64,000 nt of DNA. Origin: Patiria miniata. Lineage: Eukaryota > Echinodermata > Asteroidea > Valvatida > Asterinidae. Of the stretch, positions 57,261-64,000 are shown in pieces (position 1 is the stretch's first letter; every line of letters begins with the position of its first letter). Where the stretch lies: positions 744,001 through 808,000 of the forward strand of contig NW_024037065.1 in the NCBI RefSeq assembly GCF_015706575.1. The letters are read 5' to 3'. Position numbers and translations under genes: made by a program. The notes under the pieces are model-generated. The model was given only the letters and a program-made list of their open reading frames with translations, was not told the origin of the DNA and made no database searches.

Positions 57261-57722
57261 ACTGCTAAACAATTGTAAAACTGTCTGAGAAGAAATGTAT
57301 GATATGTAAATAATGAATTATATATCAACCAAAATAAGCTGAAAAACTGAAATATAATGAATAATTAGTTCTATGTATATACGTTTGTTTAATAGTTTAT
57401 TTACACATGGTACCTCATATACATTTTGTATTTCAGCCATAAAGTCCCTACAAAATTATTTCTTCCGGCATGCTTTCTTTTTTTTGTATTTTTACATGTT
57501 CATGTATAAGTACCTGTACACCCACTCTTGTGTTACTATACTCCCAAGGACAATGCGTTGTGTTTCCCTTTGTCTGTGTAATATAACAAAAAAACATCGC
57601 CCGAAGATTGCAAAGAATCGTTCTCCCTTTGTGTGTCGGTCCTCAGGGGTTATGAAGAACATGTACCCGGTACATGTATGAACATGTTGCTGACTCACAT
57701 TTCTCTGGACTACAAATCTTAC

Positions 57723-57863
57723 TTCCATTTTTCGGCTCTTTGCCAGTTCTTTCATCCGTTTTCGCCCGTCTCTTCTTTTGTGAAACCTCTTCAGGTGTTG
57801 GGCCAGATGCCTAACTTGTTTTCCCTCGGGGCAGAGATGGCACTTTCTCAATGCTCGATTTGA
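57723..57863 (-). CDS. Exon e: C2H2-like zinc finger
   Basis: Acceptor TTTGGTAG|TCA and donor ATGGAA|GTAAGA bound 141 bp in phase 0. The peptide SNRALRKCHLCPEGKQVRHL, then AQHLKRFHKRRDGRK, has C-x2-C and H-x4-H zinc ligands followed by a strongly basic Lys/Arg helix (KELAKSRKME). This is likely a DNA-binding part. Confidence 0.7.
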
Positions 57864-57953
57864 CTACCAAACAAAAACAAAAACAGACACCAAAAATCTG
57901 TTGTACAACAAAATCTGTTGTACAACAAGTGGAATTAAATGTCCACAGGTGTT

Positions 57954-58020
57954 TTAAAAATAATTTGACAATGTAATGTTATTATTAAATAATAACATTA
58001 CATTGTCAAATTATTTTTAA
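57954..58020. repeat. Perfect 67-bp palindrome
   Basis: Arms of 33 bp are exact reverse complements around a single central A. The outer arm starts TTAAAAATAATTTGACAATG; the centre is GTTATTATT-A-AATAATAAC. Just upstream, AAATCTGTTGTACAAC occurs twice (57894-57927) with a TTGTACAA palindrome. It lies in the intron between exons d and e. Confidence 0.9.
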
Positions 58021-58454
58021 TTTTTTTTGTTGCAAAAATTATTCGTAAATAATGCAGTGACACATAAATGTAAATACATATAATGCCAACTGCCAAACAA
58101 TTATTTATATATAATAGTGATATGTGAATAATGATTTTTTTAAAAGTGAGTAAGCCTAAACCAGCAGAAAAACTGAATTATATGATAAATTATGAATTAT
58201 AAATAAATTATTTTGTTACATAATTTATTTACACTTGGTGTCTCATATTAAACTGAATATTGTGACTGAAAAACACATTATACATGTACTTAGGCTTTTC
58301 TTCCTTCTGCAATCAATACATTCAATTCCAGCTTTTGCCGATAGTTTACTTTTTATGGTTGCCTTTTTGTCTTTTTAAATTGTAAGTGTTTAATAACTTG
58401 TACCGGTACACCGGTCAATACGAATAACCGGACAACTCTCTGACATTGTTTGAA

Positions 58455-58690
58455 GTTGTCCTTCTTCTCCTCCTCCTCCTCCTCCTCCCCTCCTCATCCT
58501 GCCACTCCTCATCTCCCCCCCCCCCCTCTTCCACCTCATCACAGTCGTCCTCCTCCTCTCCTTCCACCTCATCACAGTCGTCCTCCTCTCCTTCCATCGT
58601 CTCCTCGTCGCATTGCACCTCCTCTAGCTCTTGCCTTTGCATCTCCCCTCTTCCTCCTGCTCTGCTTCCATCTCTTCTATCTCCTCCCCT
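58455..58690. repeat. TCC-rich microsatellite
   Basis: (TCC)n, C-run and CACCTCATCACAGTCGTCC repeats. Open frames on both strands (Ser/Pro-rich or Glu/Asp-rich) come from the repeat and have no splice support. Confidence 0.85.
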
Positions 58691-59051
58691 CTACTCATAT
58701 TTTCCAAAATCCAAGAAGCCTTTTTGAAGCAAACAGACACTAATGGACTACACTATCTACATGTATCTACATGGATGAGAGTCCTTATATTACTCACAAA
58801 AAAAGTTATGAAAGTGTGGTTCAAATTTCAAAAGCATGTTAAAATAATGGTATTTCAACCTTTCAGTAGTCCTGGAGTTATAGATTTGAAGGAGCTTTCC
58901 AGTCCACAAGATCAACAAACATGATTTCTTTAACAGAGGAAAATGACTGCTAACACACATATAATGCCTTTTAAAGATCGGTCAGTATTTGTTTATTTGT
59001 GAGTCTCAGTAGAGTTGGAAATGGGACTGAAGGGCAGCCTTGTTGAAATAA

Positions 59052-59678
59052 GGGAATAAATGTGTGCTCCGGAGGTTTTTATCACTCGTTTAATATCGCT
59101 TAGAGTCTGGGTGCTGATAATTACCCGAGCCGGAGGCGAGGGTAATTATCAGCACCCAGACTCTAAGCGGTATTAAACGAGTGATAAATACCGACCGAGC
59201 ACATATTTATTCCCATTCATAAATACCTTATCCGTAAAAAAAATTTCAAATAATTCGTTCAAAAAATCCCGATTTTGTTCAACAAGTTCACTTCATGCTT
59301 TTTGAAACATCCCTCTAGCAAAATAATGGAGTGTTCAGCTGGCGAGTAAGATGTAAACAACCCTTTTATGGAGATTGACGCGCGCGTAACATGTTCTGCG
59401 CGATGTCACGCAGAACGCACCTGGGGCGTTGCGTTTTGAATTTAGAACTATAAAATTCTGACTCGCTTGTAGTGCTGCGCATGCCTACGTGAGGATTGTG
59501 AACGTTCAACCAATGAAACGGTAAGAGGCACTGGATTTTTAGGAGTCCACATTTTATTGTGACACTGGAAAAGTGTTTAAGACCAGCTAGCCATGTCTTT
59601 ATCATCCGTTTAATACCGGCCACGTGACGGGCTCTCGACCAATAGGAATAGCTAAACTGTCTGAGGTATTTATGAATA
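59052..59678 (+). mobile_element. Foldback element, copy B
   Basis: Starts with a 163-bp near-perfect palindrome (59052-59214), then the unique part shared with copy A (ATGGAGATTGACGC, CACGTGACGGGCTCTCGACC). Ends GGTATTTATGAATAA at 59678, which is the reverse complement of the TTATTC.CATTCATAAATACC text at the inner edge of the palindrome. That gives short terminal inverted repeats for the non-palindromic part. Confidence 0.8.
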
Positions 59679-59958
59679 ACGGATATATGTTTATTAGCTT
59701 GCAGATTATCAACATGGGTTATCGATTTGTATGAAAACCTTGATCAGTGGGGCAGAGGAAATGTGAAGGCTTTGATTTTCGTTAAGAAAATTAATCAATA
59801 AATACAATCACACCTACTACTTTTACCTAAAGTGGTAACGCAATGTGGACAACTTTTAAAGATTGATCCCACACAGTATCTTGCATGTGGCCAACCAAGA
59901 TTTGCCACAGTAGTATCATACTCCATAACAGTTTCTTTCAATCGTTTTTAAAACATAC

Positions 59959-60003
59959 CTCAGGATTGTTACTTGAAAGAAGAACTTCAGACAGACTGGA
60001 ATC
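59959..60003 (-). CDS. Exon d, 45-bp acidic linker
   Basis: Acceptor CTTTTAG|GATT and donor CCTGAG|GTATGT bound 45 bp in phase 0. It encodes DSSLSEVLLSSNNPE, linking the C2HC finger to the next finger. Both junctions fit the neighbours without a shift. Confidence 0.6.
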
Positions 60004-60235
60004 CTAAAAGAAAAAGTGGAAAAAATATGCTTTAATGAAATTAAAATGTTGCAAAGGTCTACTTTATGGTATTGAGATGGATAATGAATGGATAAAGAAA
60101 TAAAAAGAGAGGGCACTTTTAAGCATTTAATCAACTTACGATTGACAACCGCTATTCAGTTTAAGGGAAAACTGTAATTTAATATCCCAACTCAAATTAA
60201 TAATTTCCCATAGCTAACAGTAGAAAAATTGACTA

Positions 60236-60414
60236 CAGTGAAATCTTGATAAGTCAAACTCTCATAACTGAAAACAACTGTTAGGTCAAACAAAGAATCC
60301 ATTGCCGTCAATATATAGTATAACAATGATACACAACCCTGCTCAACTAAAAACTATGTTTATGCCAAATTTTGAACATGTTCCCTTGAGGTTTGACTAA
60401 TCGAGATTTCACTG
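60236..60414. mobile_element. Pogo/Tigger-type MITE, 179 bp
   Basis: Ends CAGTGAAATCTTGATAAGTC and GACTAATCGAGATTTCACTG are imperfect inverted repeats with TA on both sides. CAGTGAAA.CTCGA.AA.TC is the typical Tigger end. It lies in the intron between exons c and d. Confidence 0.9.
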
Positions 60415-60716
60415 TAACTGTTACAAGACAAAAACCACTTAACACATTCTGTCAACGGTCAGAGGATAGTATGACTTATCAGTTTTAAATTATGCATTCT
60501 TTTGTCCAGCCTGGGAGTTATTTTGTTTGTTTTTTTATGAAACTCACTGTACACCAAACTTGAAATTACCTAGGATCGGAAAGGATTTCAATCCCCACAT
60601 TTGTGGGCAATACACACTGTTTTTTTTTCAATCACACTTTCGTTTCTTGTAAGTTGTAGCCAATGATAAGGTGTGTGTGCCTTAATAGACTGACATAAAA
60701 CTATAAAGTTACTCAC

Positions 60717-61012
60717 ACTCTCATTTCCAGCAATACTGGAGCGACACTCATCAAAATGATCCCTCGGAGCAGTTATTGGGAGATGTCGGTGACATATTTT
60801 GCATTCCTCGGTAGTAAGTGTTCATTTGGTCATTGTCCTTGTCCATTGGAATGTTTTCTTGAATGGGTCGTAAGTACATTCTGGATGTGGATACAGCTTT
60901 AAGATCTTGTGCACAGCAAGGACCAATATGTACTACTACTAATGTAGACCGTGAACGTTGTTCATTCCGAGGAATTTCAAAGCCTCCACCTTTTTCCAGC
61001 TTTGGATATGCC
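60717..61012 (-). CDS. Exon c: GGGFE module end and UBZ4-like C2HC finger
   Basis: The acceptor TTAACAG|GG restores YK|AYPKLEKGGGFEIPRN. Then come LVVVHIGPC and SRMYLRPIQENIPMDKDND. The frame must move by one base near 60840 before EECKICHRHLPITAPRDHFD and ECRSSIAGNES. The CxxC...HxxxC spacing matches RAD18-type UBZ4 ubiquitin-binding fingers. The donor is AGAGT|GTGAGT. Exon length (296) is one base off the phase expected from its neighbours, which confirms the shift. A separate small exon is a less likely explanation, as no splice pair fits. Confidence 0.6.
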
Positions 61013-61479
61013 CTGTTAATAGCAGTATAGAAAAATAACAGTTACTTTTGAATGACCTTCTTGTCAAGATTTCAGTGCCAGTCCTCAGTTGAAACAGAAA
61101 TTAAATTCGTCACTACATCTTGCCCTTTGCCATCCTATAACTAGAATGGCAAAGCCGCCATGGCTCGCAATCCAAGGCGGGGAGGCCGAGGGTAGGGTTG
61201 GGGATGGGGACTATGGACGGGGATCCCGGCTGAGGATGATGTGCCACGGTGTGGGGATCATTTATTCTAAATGCCATCCAAAAAGTCAACCAATGTACTT
61301 TCATACAAACGTACATGTACATTGGTGGGCTGCCACGGCACTATAAATCTTTTATTGTTAGGGTAATAAGGAAAGAGTTGTAGGAACTTTTTCCAGCCCC
61401 TGCAGCATCTTCGGTCCCCAAAGGAGCATGGTAGAGCATGTATGTAGTCCCCATAAGTGCGAAACAAGAATGGGTGTAC

Positions 61480-61925
61480 ATGTACAGACACACCACCAAA
61501 CCCTTTCCCAAACCCCACCCTTACCTTAATGTCCATCCCCACCCCACCTACAACCCCTACATGTATCTCCCCCATCCTCCACTACGGTCACCAGGCATGC
61601 AACTGGGAAGTCACAAAAAAGCGGAAATTCACATCTTTCAAGACATTGTAGTGTTTTTCTATTTTCAACGGCACACATGGGAAATCAAAAAAAGAGGAAA
61701 TCAGCTGATCCGGTAAAAGTGTCATGCCTGACTTCCCAAACCCCCTACCCCACCCACCCCAATTACCCATCTACAGCCCATCCCCTACACGTTCCCTCCC
61801 TACCCAAATCCCCTACATCCACGTCCCTAACCCCCTACATCCACCCAAACCTCTACACCCACTGACACAATCTTCTCCATATCCAACATCACCCCCCCCC
61901 CCCCCCCCCACACACACACACTCCC
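61480..61925. repeat. C-rich low-complexity region
   Basis: CCCCTACATC/CCCCACC words, a C17-type run near 61893 and (CA)n. Open frames are Pro/His/Tyr-rich and unlikely to be genes. Intron between exons b and c. Confidence 0.7.
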
Positions 61926-62379
61926 ACATGGGTCATTCTATGTCAAATCACACAATGGATTAAACCCCACATGTGCTTATAGATGTGGGGTAATTTAGGC
62001 TGGAAAAGTTGAAATTATTAGTTTTTTCAATTCTCATCACTTAAACCCAGTATCATAACAATTGACAAGGTCAAATTCAAGGTCGAAGTAAAGGTGAACA
62101 GGCCATTATACTTAAAATAACCCCGAAATGAAAAACAAATGGTAAATTTGGATTTGAAAATTGGCAGCCACACAAAAAACATTGGTCGGATGGCACTAAA
62201 ACTTAAAATGTAAGCTTTTTCAGCTTAAATTACCCCATAAACTAAATATGAACCAAATGGGGGATGGATTTTGATGGACTTGGGGGGTGGTTAGGGGGTT
62301 ATGGTTAATGTGCATGTTAACATCATGGCTGAGAAGTCAGAATGCCTGTTTCGAGAGGAGGATTAAATATTGTACTTAC

Positions 62380-62553
62380 TTATACAATGCATCTTGCACT
62401 TCTTCAGCAGAACCATCCTTGGGGAATTGCACAGTTTTTCTCCCAGGCCAGCTTGTTTGAGAATCATCTTGTCTTCCAAACTTGGCTCAAAATCCCCATG
62501 CCTGTCTGGCAGGCACACAATGGTCCTTGTAAAAGTCCCACGTGCAACTTGCC
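62380..62553 (-). CDS. Exon b: start of the KTVQF..GGGFE module
   Basis: Acceptor AAATCAG|GG, donor TATAA|GTAAGTAC. Translation gives QVARGTFTRTIVCLPDRHGD, then EDKMILKQAGLGEK, and after a one-base shift in an A5 run, TVQFPKDGSAEEVQDALYK. Family members continue smoothly across this point, so one A is missing relative to the expected frame. Exon c then supplies AYPKLEKGGGFEI. The module occurs upstream of the fingers in this family; its function is unknown. Confidence 0.6.
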
Positions 62554-62857
62554 CTGATTTGCAAGAACATGACCCAAAACAGTTAACAAATAAACCTGCC
62601 AATGGATGAAATTATTTTAACAGTGAAAATAGTTGCAATAAGCCCTGACAATAATTTGACAGGACTTTACCTTGTTTCTTTTGGTATTGTTTGCAAAGCT
62701 TTGCTAATTTCACAAATACAAATTCAATTCCATTTACACCGTGTTACCTGGGTTTGGAAACTTTAAAAAAATCTGTCTTGAAAGTACAGTGGAATCACAG
62801 CTGTTTTAGTGTTGAACAAAGACATCATCCTCCATAACGTTCTAACAAACTGGCAAT

Positions 62858-63248
62858 TGTTTCACATTTACACAGCTGTATTTAACTGATCTTGAGTAAA
62901 TACCAATCTATAAGGCATGTATGAGGCATGTATGAGCCTAGGAGGCCTGTTAGACCCCAATTGTAAATAAATATGGTTGTGTTGTAAAGCAGTTATATTA
63001 CTTCATATTTTTTGTCTCCTCCGCTGTAGTTTACTCTTAAATGTTGAAAAGTTCTCATGTGACTTTGTAGTATCCTGAGTACAATTTCTCACAGCACACC
63101 ATTTGGGAACACAATTCAATAAAACACCCACAAGTGCATTATGGTAAATAAGCACATGGAAAGTTGTTGAACATGACAGTAGAGTTTGAACAAAAGTACA
63201 CAGTTTGTCTCCGGTCTATTTCATTCATTTACGTTGTCCAAAGAAACA
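62858..63248 (+). mobile_element. Probable LTR with retrotransposon leader
   Basis: TGTTTC near 62858 and GAAACA at 63248 could be the LTR ends. They are followed by GTACACTGGCGACGAGGATT at 63249, a leader text common just after the 5' LTR of invertebrate Gypsy-type elements. AATAAA lies near 62968. No gag or pol follows before exon a, so it is a remnant. Boundaries are tentative. Confidence 0.4.
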
Positions 63249-63649
63249 GTACACTGGCGACGAGGATTTACAGACATGTAACAGTTTATAGAACTACTGA
63301 ACAGGAATTTTTCGACTACGGTTGAAGTGATTTTGGTAGAATTTATCAAGGTAGCATGCACCATTTGCTTTGCCTGGAATTTAAAACAATAAATGGTTGA
63401 AGGAATTCATAGTTTGCCTCCTTTACTTCCTTCAGGCCACACAAAGCAATTAATATAATCAGGAAATTATCAGGTTATGAAACCAGAAAACATATACTTG
63501 GATTATAGCCTTATACTCATTCACTGATGTGTAACCATATTGCAAATAAAATGTGGACTCACTCAATTTAATACATTTGGTCCTGTGTTTGAAATAGTCA
63601 GGTTTTTCCAATGATTGCCGACCGGCTATTGTTGAAAACTGATACAAAA

Positions 63650-63780
63650 TTCAAGTTTTCTTGAAAACAACAGCACACCAGGTGCCGTTATTTCACAGGA
63701 TGCTTGAGATTATTACTCACAATCAAGTAAGGTACTTGAAACTAATTCAATAGTTTTGTTTTTGATGTTTGCAAATTGTG
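63650..63780 (-). repeat. Intronic duplicate, copy 2
   Basis: ACCAGGTGCC.TTATTTCACAGGATGCTT...TTTTTGATGTTTGCAAAT matches 54845-54975. It lies directly 3' of exon a on the minus strand. Confidence 0.75.
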
Positions 63781-63835
63781 TTTACAACCTTCAATTAGGC
63801 CACCAATGTTACACACATTATAATTGAAAACTTAC

Positions 63836-63895
63836 TTTGACGCTGATGGCCTCCAGCTGATGGTCTGCCATAAGGCACATTTGATGGGAACCTCC
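63836..63895 (-). CDS. Exon a of the zinc-finger/recombinase-like gene
   Basis: Acceptor CTCGAG|GG and donor AAA|GTAAGT bound 60 bp. The frame RFPSNVPYGRPSAGGHQRQ enters and leaves in the phase needed by exon b (its single leftover base plus GG gives Arg). That agreement is the main support, because the peptide itself is Pro/Gly-rich and has no domain. Earlier exons would lie beyond the window. Confidence 0.4.
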
Positions 63896-64000
63896 CTCGA
63901 GGATGAAAAAATGAAAAAAAGAAATGATGTTATACAGGTACAACTATGTCAGATACCTAGATAATGGACTAGATGTAAATCTACGCATCATGCTGTGGAG

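Larger units (their letters stand above)
42468..63895 (-). other. Span of a multi-exon gene: zinc fingers plus tyrosine-recombinase-like domain
   Basis: Minus-strand coding segments bounded by AG and GT sites were found at 63895, 62553, 61012, 60003, 57863, 56923, 55121, 54721, 51522, 50289 and 49199, with microexons at 45765, 44497 and 42500. Phases agree from the first through the seventh exon and from 51522 into 49199. The protein has a KTVQF...YPKLEKGGGFEI module, a C2HC finger, two zinc-finger exons, then (after a gap where exons are missed or lost) NMT..EF and HKT boxes of a tyrosine-recombinase fold. This architecture belongs to a large uncharacterised family that I recall from lancelets, molluscs, corals and fish. 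Three one-base frame breaks mean it may be a pseudogene or carry assembly errors. Confidence 0.65.

Noticed and set aside
58415..58743. Long Glu/Asp- or Ser/Pro-rich open frames on both strands
   Set aside because: They are products of the TCC microsatellite and C-run, with no splice sites or domain.
61438..61963. Pro/His-rich open frames
   Set aside because: C-rich low-complexity DNA inside an intron; no conserved motif.

Overview
The window is nuclear DNA of a metazoan, most likely a marine invertebrate (lancelet, echinoderm, hemichordate or mollusc-like). It is AT-rich and full of TACATGTA/ACATGTAC runs, long homopolymers, MITEs, minisatellites and decayed transposons. It also carries intron-split coding segments with GT/AG borders. 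No bacterial operons, rRNA or complete tRNA genes were seen. I cannot name the species from sequence alone.

Layout. 0.5-4.2 kb and 34.5-40.6 kb hold copies of one large repeat family packed with TGACGTCA palindromes, CTTCCGG/CCGGAAG palindromes and short hairpin cassettes. 4.9-7.3 kb has a candidate first exon (+), an inverted and truncated Helitron fragment (-), and a 45-bp coding-frame minisatellite. 7.4-15.4 kb has two ~703-bp direct repeats flanking a broken DDE-type transposase-like gene with DKGG, GGD and SEQ..ES.H signatures. 16.8-18.5 kb has a hAT MITE with a perfect 8-bp target duplication and a 92-bp satellite.

The centrepiece is 19.5-30.0 kb (+), a nearly full-length but frame-broken Helentron (Helitron2-type rolling-circle element). 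In order it carries: PHD finger 1; a degenerate second module; PHD finger 2; a peptidase with a GKQC box and a DSHSR box; an OTU cysteine protease; lysine-rich repeats; a zinc-ribbon/DUF6570-like region; Helitron_like_N; HUH Rep; Pif1-type helicase; and an exonuclease-endonuclease-phosphatase (EEP) endonuclease. Its HUH motif and the terminal SDH motif of the endonuclease are both mutated, so it is probably dead. Minisatellites of ~86 and 91 bp follow it.

41.0-41.8 kb (-) is the C-terminal remnant of a pogo-like transposase. From 42.5 to 63.9 kb a multi-exon gene runs on the minus strand. Its exons join in phase over most of the length. They encode a KTVQF..GGGFE module, a UBZ4-like C2HC finger, two further zinc-finger exons and a tyrosine-recombinase-like catalytic half (NMT..EF, then a HKT box), possibly followed by acidic microexons. 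Three single-base frame breaks lie in its exons. Two lie in or beside homopolymer runs, so either sequencing error or pseudogenisation could explain those two. Its introns contain pogo MITEs, a TTAA MITE, foldback elements, a solo LTR and a second LTR with a retrotransposon-like leader.

The host-like gene is the only strong candidate for a functional cellular gene. Everything else is mobile DNA or its debris.
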